A stretch of 40,961 bases of DNA, from contig CAVQFO010000056.1 of assembly GCA_963711725.1 (NCBI GenBank), positions 1 through 40,961 of the forward strand, given 5' to 3'. Source of the DNA: CAVQFO01 sp963711725 (GTDB taxonomy: Bacteria > Pseudomonadota > Gammaproteobacteria > Nitrococcales > Aquisalimonadaceae). The notes under the pieces were generated by a model. It did no database searches, was not told the DNA's origin, and saw nothing but the letters and a program-made list of their open reading frames with translations. Below, piece after piece: positions 7,379 through 16,062 of this stretch (positions are counted from its first letter, which is position 1; the number at the start of each line of letters is the position of its first letter). The translations under genes were made by a program, and so were the position numbers.

Positions 7379-7384
7379 TATAAT
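7379..7384 (+). promoter_or_regulatory. Consensus -10 box upstream of the acyltransferase gene
   Basis: A perfect TATAAT (7379-7384) lies 38 bases before the ATG at 7423. No recognisable -35 is found 16-18 bases further upstream, so activity may depend on an activator or other contacts. Confidence 0.45.
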
Positions 7385-7422
7385 CGCGCCGAGGCCCCTC
7401 CCCGCATTCCAGAACAAGGCCA

Positions 7423-8331
7423 ATGAAAATCGGTTTCAATCCCGTCCATGTGCTGATCCCCGTGCTGCGCGCCCTGTCGTGGATGCCCCTGGGCCTGGCC
7501 CACGCTCTGGGTACGCTGCTGGGCGCCGCCATGGCGCGCATTCCCAGCAAGGCCCGCCGGGATGCGCGGGTGAATCTCGATCTGTGCTTCCCCGAACTGG
7601 CGCCCACCGAGCGGGAACAGCTGTTGCGGCGGACATTCGTTGAATTCGGAAAATCCATCTTCGAAACGCCCCTGTTCTGGTTCGGGCGCTACTCCCGTAT
7701 CGAAGGCCTGATCACCAATCCGGAAATCATCGAAGTTGGGGAACGGCTGCTGGAAAAGGGCCGGGGGCTGATCGTCGCCGCACCCCACCTGGGCGCCTGG
7801 GAACTGGTGAACGTGTTCGCCGCCCGGCGGCTGGCGGTCAGCGTGCTCTACCGGCCGCCCCGGGACCCCCGGCTGGAACCCCTGCTGGTGGCCCGCCGGG
7901 AACACACCGGGGCGCGCACGTTTCCCGCCACGCCCAGCGGTATCCGCGGCATCTACAAGGCGCTGGGCCGAGGGGAGACCATCGGCATTCTTCCCGACCA
8001 GGAACCCCGGGCCAGCGGCGTGTTCGCGCCCTTCTTCGGGGTGCCCGCCAAGACCATGACCTTGCTCCCGCAGATGGCACGCCGCAGCGGCGCGCCGGTG
8101 GTCTTCGTATTCGCGGAACGATTGCCCCGGGCGCGGGGCTTTCGGATTCATGTCCGCGAGGAATCGGAGGCCGGCCTGAGGGATGCCGACCCGGTGGTGG
8201 CCACCACCGCCCTCAACCGGGAAATCGAGGCCTGCGTGGGCCTGGCTCCGGCCCAGTATCAGTGGCTGTACCGCCGATTCCGCGAGCGACCGGACGGGGG
8301 CAACAGCCCCTATCGCCGAAAGCAGGCATAA
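7423..8331 (+). CDS. Lipid A biosynthesis acyltransferase family (LpxL/LpxM/HtrB)
   Basis: Inner-membrane-associated acyltransferase that adds a secondary acyl chain to Kdo-lipid A. The 302-aa protein has an N-terminal hydrophobic anchor (about residues 8-38) and the catalytic H-x4-E motif as PHLGAWE (His122, Glu127). A second motif region is LPDQEPRASGVFAPFFG, and the protein ends in the family's QYQWLYRRFRERP. Length agrees with LpxL. Sequence alone does not tell laurate (LpxL) from myristate (LpxM) specificity. It starts 4 bases after AAGG and is a single gene, facing the TPR gene that ends 2 bases away. Confidence 0.9.
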   Translation: MKIGFNPVHVLIPVLRALSWMPLGLAHALGTLLGAAMARIPSKARRDARVNLDLCFPELAPTEREQLLRRTFVEFGKSIFETPLFWFGRYSRIEGLITNPEIIEVGERLLEKGRGLIVAAPHLGAWELVNVFAARRLAVSVLYRPPRDPRLEPLLVARREHTGARTFPATPSGIRGIYKALGRGETIGILPDQEPRASGVFAPFFGVPAKTMTLLPQMARRSGAPVVFVFAERLPRARGFRIHVREESEAGLRDADPVVATTALNREIEACVGLAPAQYQWLYRRFRERPDGGNSPYRRKQA

Positions 8332-8333
8332 CC

Positions 8334-8645
8334 TCAGCGCCGAAGGCGCTTCAGGAACACGCTCATCTCCTTGACGGCCTGCTTGTCGCCGTTGGCCTCG
8401 GCCACTTCTATCCCCCGTACGTAGGCTGATTCCGCCTCGGCGTCCCGCCCAGCCTCGACCAGGGCCTTGCCGTAGGCCTTCCAGGCCGCCGAATAGTCGG
8501 GCTTCTGCCGCACCGCTTCCGCAAGATGCACCGCCGCCGTTCCCGAATCACCTTCGCTCAGATAGGCATTGCCCAAGCTCAGCCGTAGCAAGGGACTGTC
8601 CTGGCCCTTTTCCAACATCGCTTCCAGGTTCTTGATCATGGACAT
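8334..8645 (-). CDS. Small tetratricopeptide-repeat protein
   Basis: About 103 aa forming two to three TPR helical hairpins: SPLLRLSLGNAYLSEGDSG, then PDYSAAWKAYGKALVEAGRD, then a third helix pair ending VKEMSVFLKRLRR. No signal peptide or membrane helix is present, so it is probably a cytosolic protein-protein adaptor. Three clustered ATGs at 8651, 8645 and 8639 compete. GGAGG lies 3, 9 and 15 bases upstream of them, so 8645 is preferred. It converges on the acyltransferase gene. The partner is unknown. Confidence 0.75.
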   Translation of the reverse strand: MSMIKNLEAMLEKGQDSPLLRLSLGNAYLSEGDSGTAAVHLAEAVRQKPDYSAAWKAYGKALVEAGRDAEAESAYVRGIEVAEANGDKQAVKEMSVFLKRLRR

Positions 8646-8790
8646 GGGCATCGCCCTCCACTGCTTCGCGTCGAAACCATGATGAAGACGCGGGGAATCG
8701 GAGAAAAGAGGTCGGTCGGCCGCGGTGCTGCTCGGGCTCGCGTCGAGCACCCGAGTCACGCTCCGGGCGGATCGAGGGAACGCGCCGGCA

Positions 8791-10239
8791 TCAGCGGCGC
8801 CAGAAGGCGGGCGTGAACAATACCAGAACGGTGAACACTTCCAAACGCCCCATGAGCATGGCCAGGGAAAGCGCCCACTTGGCGGTGTCGGTGATGTTGC
8901 CGAAACCGTTGCTCACGGACCCGAACGCAATACCCAGGTTGTTCATGGCCATGACGACGGATGAGAAGGCCGTGACCTGGTCCAGCCCGGTGCCCATCAC
9001 CACCAGCAGGATAACGGCGAACACCGCCATGTACGTGGCGAAGAATCCCCACACGGCGGTGGTGACCTGGTCGTCCACGGCCCGATTGCCCAGTTTCACC
9101 AGGAACTGGGCCTGGGGATGAATCAGCCTCAGCAGTTCGCGGTAGCCCTGGCGTAGCATGAGCTGGAATCGCACCACCTTGATGCCGCCGGCGGTGGACC
9201 CCGCGCAACCGCCGATGATGCTGACAAACATCAGCAGCACCGGCAGGAAGCTGGGCCAGTTGTAGTAGTCCGTGCTGGCCAGGCCCGTGTTGGTGATGAA
9301 AGTCATCACCTGGAAGATCGCGTGCCGCAAAACCTGGGCGGGCGGCACCGCGCCGGTGTTCAGCAACTCCAGGGAAACGATGATCACAGAGATGATCACC
9401 ACCCCCAGATAGAAGCCGAACTCGGGATCGGCAAGGTAGGCGCTGAGCTTGCGATAGCGCCAGGCGGCGAAGTGCAGGGCAAAGTTCACACCCGCCAGGA
9501 ACATGAACACCGCACCGATCATATCCAGTACGGGACTGTTGTAGTACGCCATGCTGGCGTCGTGAGTGGAAAAACCGCCGGTGGCCAGGGTGGAAAAACT
9601 GTGGCCGATGGCGTCGAAGGGGGTCATGCCGCCCAGCCAGTATGCCAGGGCGCAGGCCACCGTCAGTCCCAGATAGATGTACCACAAGGCCTTGGCCGTC
9701 TCGGCGATGCGCGGCGTGAGTTTGGCATCCTTGATCGGGCCGGGGGTTTCCGCCCGATAGAGCTGCATGCCACCAATCCCCAGCATGGGCAGGATGGCGA
9801 CGGCCAGCACGATGATGCCCATGCCGCCCAGCCAGTTGAGCTGTTGCCGGTAGTAAAGAATGGAGGGCGGCAGATGGTCGATGCCGTGGATGACCGTGGC
9901 ACCGGTGGTGGTCAGGCCGGACATGGTCTCGAACACGGAATCCGCCAGGCCCATGTGGGGGTTCTTGGCCAGCATGAAGGGCAGCGCACCGGACAGGGCC
10001 AGGGCCACCCACATGGCCGTCACCACGAAGAAACCGTCGCGGGTACGCAGGTCCCGGCGGTAGTGGCGCACCGGCAGCCACATGACGAAACCGGCGACCA
10101 GCACGAGGCCGAATGCGACGATGAACGGCAGGGAGGCGCCGTCCTCGGTAATCACCGAGACAACCACCGGCGGCAGCATGGTGAAGCTGAACACCATGAG
10201 CAGCACGCCGAGAATGCGTTGTACCGCGGGGAAGTGCAC
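8791..10239 (-). CDS. trkH: Trk potassium uptake protein TrkH
   Basis: Pore subunit of the Trk K+ uptake system in the inner membrane. The 482-aa protein is a four-fold M1-P-M2 repeat. The first selectivity-filter segment is TTTGAT (110-115), and later filter-like loops read LATGGFST, ITNTGLAS and MNNLGIAFG. It also has GGCAGSTAGGIKVVRF, a typical conserved stretch of TrkH/KtrB. It follows trkA by 156 bases on the same strand, so the two subunits are probably co-expressed. Confidence 0.96.
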   Translation of the reverse strand: MHFPAVQRILGVLLMVFSFTMLPPVVVSVITEDGASLPFIVAFGLVLVAGFVMWLPVRHYRRDLRTRDGFFVVTAMWVALALSGALPFMLAKNPHMGLADSVFETMSGLTTTGATVIHGIDHLPPSILYYRQQLNWLGGMGIIVLAVAILPMLGIGGMQLYRAETPGPIKDAKLTPRIAETAKALWYIYLGLTVACALAYWLGGMTPFDAIGHSFSTLATGGFSTHDASMAYYNSPVLDMIGAVFMFLAGVNFALHFAAWRYRKLSAYLADPEFGFYLGVVIISVIIVSLELLNTGAVPPAQVLRHAIFQVMTFITNTGLASTDYYNWPSFLPVLLMFVSIIGGCAGSTAGGIKVVRFQLMLRQGYRELLRLIHPQAQFLVKLGNRAVDDQVTTAVWGFFATYMAVFAVILLVVMGTGLDQVTAFSSVVMAMNNLGIAFGSVSNGFGNITDTAKWALSLAMLMGRLEVFTVLVLFTPAFWRR

Positions 10240-10395
10240 GGCCTCAGGCCCCTCGTGCGTCGCGAACGCGATGGAGGGCCAAGGCCGGTTTCACCCTGTT
10301 GACCATCTCAACCATGGGCCACGTATCGATTCCCGTTGTTGTTATCACCCGGCCCCCTCGTGGCTCCGCGCGACCGACGTTCGGCGCCGCGAGGC

Positions 10396-11772
10396 CTATA
10401 TGAAGGTGACCCCCACCTGGAACAGGCGCTCGACCTCGCGCACGCGGGCCTTGTCCACCAGGAAGAGGATCACGTGATCCTCCGATTGGATAATGGTGTC
10501 GTGATGCGCCATCAAAACCTCGTCGCCCCGCACGACGGCACCGATGGTGGTGCCTTCGGGCAACGGGATTTCCTCGACCTTGCGGCCCACCACTTTGGAA
10601 CTGCCCGGATCACCGTGGGCAACGGCTTCGATGGCCTCGGCAGCGCCACGGCGCAGGGAATGCACCATGACCACGTCGCCCCGGCGCACATGGGCCAGCA
10701 AACTGCCGATGGTGGCCTGCTGGGGAGAGATGGCGATATCGATGTCCTCGCTGCCCTGGACCAGATCCACGTACGCGGGGCGGTTGATCAACGACATTAC
10801 CACCCGGGCGCCCAGGCGTTTGGCGAGCATGCCCGAGAGGATATTGGCCTCATCATCGTTGGTCAGGGCGCAGAACACGTCGGTGTTCTCGATATTCTCT
10901 TCCACCAGCAGGTCTTCATCGGCGGCGTCGCCCAGCAGGACGATGGTCTTGTTCAGCTCCTCGGCCACATTGCGGGCGCGATCGCGGTTGTGCTCGATGA
11001 TCTTGACCTGGTAGCGCCCTTCCAGTGCCTGGGCCAGGCGCTTTCCGATGTTGCCCCCGCCGGCGAGGATAATGCGCTTGACCGGCTTGTCCAGCTTGCG
11101 CAGCTCGCTCATTACCGCCCGGATATTCTTGCGCGCGGCAATGAAAAACACCTCGTCGCCGGCCTCGATGACAGTATCGCCCTCCGGAATGATGGGCTTG
11201 CCGCGCCGGAAAATGGCTGCCACGCGGGTATGAATGCCGGGCATGTGTTCCCGCAGGGTGCGCAGCTCCTGGCCCACCAGGGGACCGCCGTAATAAGCGC
11301 GCACACCCACCAGACGCACCTTGCCGCCGGCGAAATCCAGCACCTGCAAAGCGCCGGGATGTTCAATCAGGCGCTTCACGTATTGAGTGACGAGCTGTTC
11401 GGGGCTGATCAGCACGTCGATGGGAAGGGCATCCGGCGAGAACAGCTGGGGATAGCTCAGGTATTCCACGGCGCGGACCCGGGCGATCTTGGTGGGCGTG
11501 TGGAACAGCGTGTAGGCCACCTGGCAGGCGATCATGTTGGCCTCGTCACTGTCGGTGACGGCGATGATCATGTCGGCGTCGTCGGCGCCGGCCTGCATCA
11601 GGATCGGAGGGTGGGTCGCGTTGCCGAATACCGTACGCAGGTCGAGACGATCCTGCAGGTCCTGCAGGACTCGGCGGTCCACATCGACCACCGTGATGTC
11701 GTTGGCCTCGCTCGCCAGATTCTGCGCCAGCGAGCTGCCGACCTGACCCGCGCCCAGGATTATGATTTTCAT
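10396..11772 (-). CDS. trkA: Trk system regulatory NAD-binding subunit TrkA
   Basis: Cytosolic ring-forming gating protein of Trk. The 458-aa protein is duplicated: Rossmann RCK-N domain 1 starts GAGQVG (7-12), domain 2 starts GGGNIG (238-243), and each is followed by a TrkA-C domain. The second half keeps acidic ribose-binding positions such as IIEHNRDRA. It lies 61 bases after ntrX and before trkH, an order common in gammaproteobacteria that place Trk next to a nitrogen-type two-component system. Confidence 0.97.
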   Translation of the reverse strand: MKIIILGAGQVGSSLAQNLASEANDITVVDVDRRVLQDLQDRLDLRTVFGNATHPPILMQAGADDADMIIAVTDSDEANMIACQVAYTLFHTPTKIARVRAVEYLSYPQLFSPDALPIDVLISPEQLVTQYVKRLIEHPGALQVLDFAGGKVRLVGVRAYYGGPLVGQELRTLREHMPGIHTRVAAIFRRGKPIIPEGDTVIEAGDEVFFIAARKNIRAVMSELRKLDKPVKRIILAGGGNIGKRLAQALEGRYQVKIIEHNRDRARNVAEELNKTIVLLGDAADEDLLVEENIENTDVFCALTNDDEANILSGMLAKRLGARVVMSLINRPAYVDLVQGSEDIDIAISPQQATIGSLLAHVRRGDVVMVHSLRRGAAEAIEAVAHGDPGSSKVVGRKVEEIPLPEGTTIGAVVRGDEVLMAHHDTIIQSEDHVILFLVDKARVREVERLFQVGVTFI

Positions 11773-11833
11773 AGCGGCGATAAGTTACGGCAGTCCGGTC
11801 CAGAAGTGAAGCGCGATACAGAGCGCAGCGGTC

Positions 11834-13216
11834 TCACATGGCGTCCTTCGGGTCGATGCCCAGCGACTTCAGTTTGCGATACAAATGCGTGCGCTCCATT
11901 CCCGACAACTTGGCCAGTTCTCCCACGCTGCCTCCCGCCTCACGCAATTGATGCTGGAAATACATGCGTTCGAACGCCTCGCGGGCCTCACGCAAGGGCA
12001 GATCCAGCGGCACACCGCTGACGGCGGCACCCGCTGCCGGCGGAAGCGCCAGCCCGGTCGCTGAACCCAGTGCCGCCTCCACCTCGTCCACGTCGACCTC
12101 CGGCCCATGCCCCAGAATCAGCAGGCGCTGGACCAGGTTCTTGAGCTCGCGGACGTTGCCCGGCCAGGAATAGTTTCTCAGACGGTTCTGGGCACCCACG
12201 GTGAAGTGCCGATAGGGCAGGTTGTCGTGGGCCACGAAATAGTCCACATACGCGCCCAGAAGCTCCGGCACGTCCTCGGCGTATTCCCGCAACGGCGGCA
12301 CGCGCAGCGGCACCACGTTCAGATGATAGTAGAGATCCTCGCGGAAACGCCCCGCCTTGACCTCCGCCTCGAGGTCGACCCGGGTCGCGGCGATGATACG
12401 AACGTCCACGTTCACCGGCTCGGCACCGCCCACACGGTTGAACTCCTGGCTGTGCAGCGCACTGAGCAGGCGAGCCTGAACCTGCATATCCAGGTCGGCG
12501 ACTTCGTCCAGGAACAGAGTGCCGTTATTGGCCTGTTCCAGCCGCCCGTAGACCACCTTTTCACCCTCTTCACCGCCGAACAATTCGGCGGCGGCCGTCT
12601 GCCCGGCCAGGGAGCCGGCGGCCACTTCCACGAAGGGGCCGTTGTGACGCGGGCTGCAACGATGAAGGTAGCGGGCCATTAAGCGCTTGCCGGTACCGGC
12701 CTCGCCGCTGACCAAGACCCAGCTGTCGTGGCTGGCGATGCGTTTGACCTGCTCGCGGAGCTGCTGCATGACACGACTGCGGCCCACCGGTTCCACCAGG
12801 TCACCGGCCTTTTCGCGCAGGCCGCGATTCTCCCGGGCGAGCTTGTCCACCTCCAGGGCGCGCTCTACGGTGAGCAACAGCTTGGCCAGCGACAGGGGCT
12901 TTTCAATGAAATCGTAGGCGCCCAGCCGGGTGGCCTCCACGGCGGTTTCCACCGTGCCGTGGCCGGACATCATCACCACCGGGCACGGCAGCTCTCCGGT
13001 GTCGCCGGTCCACTCCTTGAGCAGCGTGATGCCGTCGACACCGGGCATCCAGATATCCAGCAGGATGAGGTCGGGGCGCCGCTGCCGCAGTGCATGCCGG
13101 GCCTCTGCGGCGTCGGCGGCCACCTGCACCTGGTAGTCCTCGTCCTGCAGGATTTCCTGCACCAGACTGCGAATATCCGGTTCGTCGTCCACCACCAGGA
13201 TATGGGGCGCCGTCAT
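11834..13216 (-). CDS. ntrX: NtrX-family response regulator (AAA+, lacks GAFTGA)
   Basis: Response regulator paired with NtrY. From the ATG at 13216 it is 460 aa. The receiver domain has Asp10/Asp11, phospho-acceptor Asp54 and Lys106. The AAA+ domain has Walker A GEAGTGKR (171-178) and Walker B GTLFLDEVA (232-240), and a Fis-type HTH at the C-terminus ends YRKLKSLGID. The GAFTGA loop that sigma-54 activators use to contact sigma-54 is absent; around residues 214-224 the sequence reads GGEEGEKVVYG. This suggests it does not work as a classical sigma-54 activator. The start overlaps the ntrY stop by 4 bases. Confidence 0.92.
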   Translation of the reverse strand: MTAPHILVVDDEPDIRSLVQEILQDEDYQVQVAADAAEARHALRQRRPDLILLDIWMPGVDGITLLKEWTGDTGELPCPVVMMSGHGTVETAVEATRLGAYDFIEKPLSLAKLLLTVERALEVDKLARENRGLREKAGDLVEPVGRSRVMQQLREQVKRIASHDSWVLVSGEAGTGKRLMARYLHRCSPRHNGPFVEVAAGSLAGQTAAAELFGGEEGEKVVYGRLEQANNGTLFLDEVADLDMQVQARLLSALHSQEFNRVGGAEPVNVDVRIIAATRVDLEAEVKAGRFREDLYYHLNVVPLRVPPLREYAEDVPELLGAYVDYFVAHDNLPYRHFTVGAQNRLRNYSWPGNVRELKNLVQRLLILGHGPEVDVDEVEAALGSATGLALPPAAGAAVSGVPLDLPLREAREAFERMYFQHQLREAGGSVGELAKLSGMERTHLYRKLKSLGIDPKDAM

Positions 13217-15399
13217 ACGTAGTCCTCCCGCGTCGAAGCGCCGGCGGACTCCGCCTGCCCCTCTCCCAGCGGCAGGCATACCGTGACTTGAGCGCCGTCG
13301 GCGAGATTCTCGGCTGTAATCATGCCGTTGTGCTCCTCCACGATCTTCTTGACGATGGGCATACCCAGGCCGGTGCCACGCGGCTTGGTGGTCACATAGG
13401 GTTCGAACAGGCGGCCCATCACATCCTCGGCGAAGCCGGGCCCGTAGTCACGCACCCGCAGTTCCACACCTCTGAAACGTTCGCTGTCCAGCGCCCGGGT
13501 ACCTAGTTCCAGACGGCATGGGCTCTGCTCGGCACAGGCCTCCAGCGCATTCTTGATCAGATTGTGCAACAACTGACGCATGCGCCCGGGGTCGACGGCC
13601 ACCCGGGGCAGATCCGGCGCCAGGTCCAGCACCAGATCCGGGCGGTGGGGACTGGCGCGATAGAGATCAATCACTTCGCTCACCAAGGCATTGAGGTCCA
13701 CGGGCTCGAACTCGGTGCGGGCGGGGTGAGCATATTCGGTGAACGCGTTAACCATCTTCTTCATGGCGTCCACCTGCTGGACGATCGTGTGCGTCGCCCG
13801 CTCCAGCACCTCCGCATCCTTGCCCTTCATGGTTTTGAGGTACTTGTGGCGCAGACGTTCCGCCGAGAGCTGGATAGGCGTCAGCGGGTTCTTGATTTCG
13901 TGGGCCAGGCGCCGGGCGACCTCGCCCCAGGCGGCGTCACGCTGCGCCTGGATCAGGGCGGTGACGTCGTCGAACACGATCACGAAACCACTGCGCCCGG
14001 CCAGCGTGGCGCCGCTGCAAATCAACACCTGATTGCCGTTGGCGCCGGCAATGGTCAACTGATCGCGCCACTCCGGAGCCGCGCCGCGCAGGCGGGCGTC
14101 CAGGGCCTCTGCGAAGCCCTCCACGTGGGGGTGCCGGACGGCCAACATGGTCAGCGTTTTGCCGATGCCCTCGCGCATGGACAGACCGAGAATGCCCTCC
14201 GCGGCCTGGTTGAAAGTACGCAGGGAGCCGTCCTGGTCCAGCGCCAACACACCGGAAGACAGCCGCGACAACACGGCCTCAAGATAAGCACGCTGGTTTT
14301 CCACCTGGATCTGGCTGGTGCGGGCCTGATCGCGGGCACGGGCCACGCGGCGGCTCATGTCGTTGAACGAACGCACCAGGAAACCCATTTCGTCGCGCCC
14401 GGCCGGCGGCAGCTGCTTTCCGTACTCACCGGCGGCCACCGCGGCGGTGCCCTCGGCCAGATCGCGGATGGGGGCGACCAGGCGGCGGGCGGCGTAAAAC
14501 GCGGACCAGACCGCGAACAAGAGGCTAAGCAGGAGGACCAGGGACAAGGTCAGCGAGAATGTGCTCTTCAACGGCTCGGTGAGATAGGTGACTTCCTTGT
14601 ACTGGGCGTAGGCGGACTGAACCTTTTCGGCCAGATCGTTGAGTCGTGGCGAAATGGGGAACAGCGCCTGAACGATGCGATCGCCGCTGGGCATTTCGGG
14701 CCCGGTACTCGGCACCAGCACCCGGATGTTCAAGCCCGAGTTCCCCACCGGGTCCAGGCCCACGTAGGGCCGCCCCTGCCGGACCTGAAGCAGCACGTCC
14801 TCTTCGGGTCGATGCGGCAGGATCGCGGCGGTATCGCGGGTACTGGCGGCGATGATGCGGCCGTTGCTTCCCAAGACGGTCAGTTCGGCCGCCTGCATGC
14901 GCTCGCGCAGATCGCCCAGTTGCAGGGACACCATGGCGTCGGGAATGGTGGCAAGCTCGCCCGCGGATCGCTGAACCCGGCTCAGCAGTTCGCGCATTCG
15001 CATGTCCAGCGAAGCCTGGGACAGCCGCAGCGCATCTTCCATGGCCTGCTGTTCGACCCGGGCACCGAACCAGGTTTCGATTCCCCGCTCCAGAAACTGC
15101 ATGGAAAAGTAATAGACGACGGAAACGGGCACCACGGCCAGGATCACGAACATCAGTACCAGCCGAACCGTGAGGCGGCTACCCGTCTCGCCTTGGCGGC
15201 GCTGGCGGATCAACCGCCAGAGATTCATCGCGATCAGCCCCACCAGGACGGCCAGGGCCACCACGTTGATCACCAGCAGGGGGGTATGCAGGCGCCCGAA
15301 GACGGTAGAATTCTCCGTGGCCACGCTCAGCAGGTAGAGCGAGGTGAGCATGAGCACGCACAAGGCGATTCGCAGCCAGGCTTCCTTACGCATGGTCAC
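13213..15399 (-). CDS. ntrY: NtrY-family membrane sensor histidine kinase
   Basis: Sensor kinase for NtrX. The 728-aa protein has three membrane helices near the N-terminus (about residues 10-28, 40-60, 78-98), a periplasmic region to about 285 and a further helix. These are followed by a HAMP segment, a PAS domain (about 370-480), the HisKA H-box RRLAHEIKNPLTPIQLSAER and a HATPase domain with N-box LIKNALEAC and G-box GTGLGMPIVKKI. This layout is that of NtrY/nitrogen-type kinases, implicated elsewhere in nitrogen, redox and envelope control. It lies 69 bases downstream of the DUF4390 gene, in one minus-strand array with trkAH. Confidence 0.92.
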   Translation of the reverse strand: MTMRKEAWLRIALCVLMLTSLYLLSVATENSTVFGRLHTPLLVINVVALAVLVGLIAMNLWRLIRQRRQGETGSRLTVRLVLMFVILAVVPVSVVYYFSMQFLERGIETWFGARVEQQAMEDALRLSQASLDMRMRELLSRVQRSAGELATIPDAMVSLQLGDLRERMQAAELTVLGSNGRIIAASTRDTAAILPHRPEEDVLLQVRQGRPYVGLDPVGNSGLNIRVLVPSTGPEMPSGDRIVQALFPISPRLNDLAEKVQSAYAQYKEVTYLTEPLKSTFSLTLSLVLLLSLLFAVWSAFYAARRLVAPIRDLAEGTAAVAAGEYGKQLPPAGRDEMGFLVRSFNDMSRRVARARDQARTSQIQVENQRAYLEAVLSRLSSGVLALDQDGSLRTFNQAAEGILGLSMREGIGKTLTMLAVRHPHVEGFAEALDARLRGAAPEWRDQLTIAGANGNQVLICSGATLAGRSGFVIVFDDVTALIQAQRDAAWGEVARRLAHEIKNPLTPIQLSAERLRHKYLKTMKGKDAEVLERATHTIVQQVDAMKKMVNAFTEYAHPARTEFEPVDLNALVSEVIDLYRASPHRPDLVLDLAPDLPRVAVDPGRMRQLLHNLIKNALEACAEQSPCRLELGTRALDSERFRGVELRVRDYGPGFAEDVMGRLFEPYVTTKPRGTGLGMPIVKKIVEEHNGMITAENLADGAQVTVCLPLGEGQAESAGASTREDYV

Positions 15400-15468
15400 G
15401 TCCCACCAAACGTCGAGGCCTTTGGCCTCCCGGCCGCGGGCCGTTCAAACGATAGGCGGCCGCGGCGC

Positions 15469-16062
15469 TCATCCGCGAATATCCCAGTGGTGCCAATCGG
15501 TGCCCAACTGCCACTCCGGCGACATGTACGCGACGGTACGCAGAGGGTGGGGCAGGGCCTCGATATCCAGGCTGGCCTTGGCGCGGACCCGATAGCGCTC
15601 GCCTTGGTTCAACAGGCGCCGGTCCAGCACTGGCAGATCGCGCACCGTGCCCAGGGCAGTGAGGGCGGCGTCGCGGCGCGTGAAGATGCGGCGCTCGCCG
15701 GAGTTCAGATTGCGAATCACATAACGCCGGCTGAGAGCGTGATAGCGAATTTCGTAGCGCTGGGACAGATCGGCGATGTTGCTGTCCCATATCCAGTCCC
15801 GGGGATGCACGACCTGAATGTGGAGATCGATGGTCAGCGGAACCCCGCTGCCCAGGGCTTCCTCGGCCGCTGGGCTGAGCTGGAAATCGTAGTCGGCACT
15901 GAAGTAGAGCACCCCGTCGCGCGCTTTGACCTCGCCGTTAACCAGCCGGAACCCGCCGCTCTGGGCCCACGCCAAGCCGGCCACGGCCATCAGCGCAGCC
16001 GTGGCGCAGAGCAGCCGCAACCGTTTCGCCGGCCGCGCGATGGAACGCCCGGCCGCGTTCAC
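15469..16062 (-). CDS. DUF4390 exported protein
   Basis: A 197-aa protein with an N-terminal signal sequence (basic residues, hydrophobic core to about residue 31, AWA-Q cleavage) and a predicted beta-rich mature domain. Recognisable blocks are YFSADYDFQLSPAAEEALGS and PLTIDLHIQV, then ALGTVRDLPVLDR, which are typical of DUF4390 proteins encoded before ntrY in gamma- and betaproteobacteria. It may be a periplasmic partner of the NtrY sensor, given the conserved linkage, but no role is established. The start overlaps rsmB by 4 bases. Confidence 0.85.
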   Translation of the reverse strand: MNAAGRSIARPAKRLRLLCATAALMAVAGLAWAQSGGFRLVNGEVKARDGVLYFSADYDFQLSPAAEEALGSGVPLTIDLHIQVVHPRDWIWDSNIADLSQRYEIRYHALSRRYVIRNLNSGERRIFTRRDAALTALGTVRDLPVLDRRLLNQGERYRVRAKASLDIEALPHPLRTVAYMSPEWQLGTDWHHWDIRG

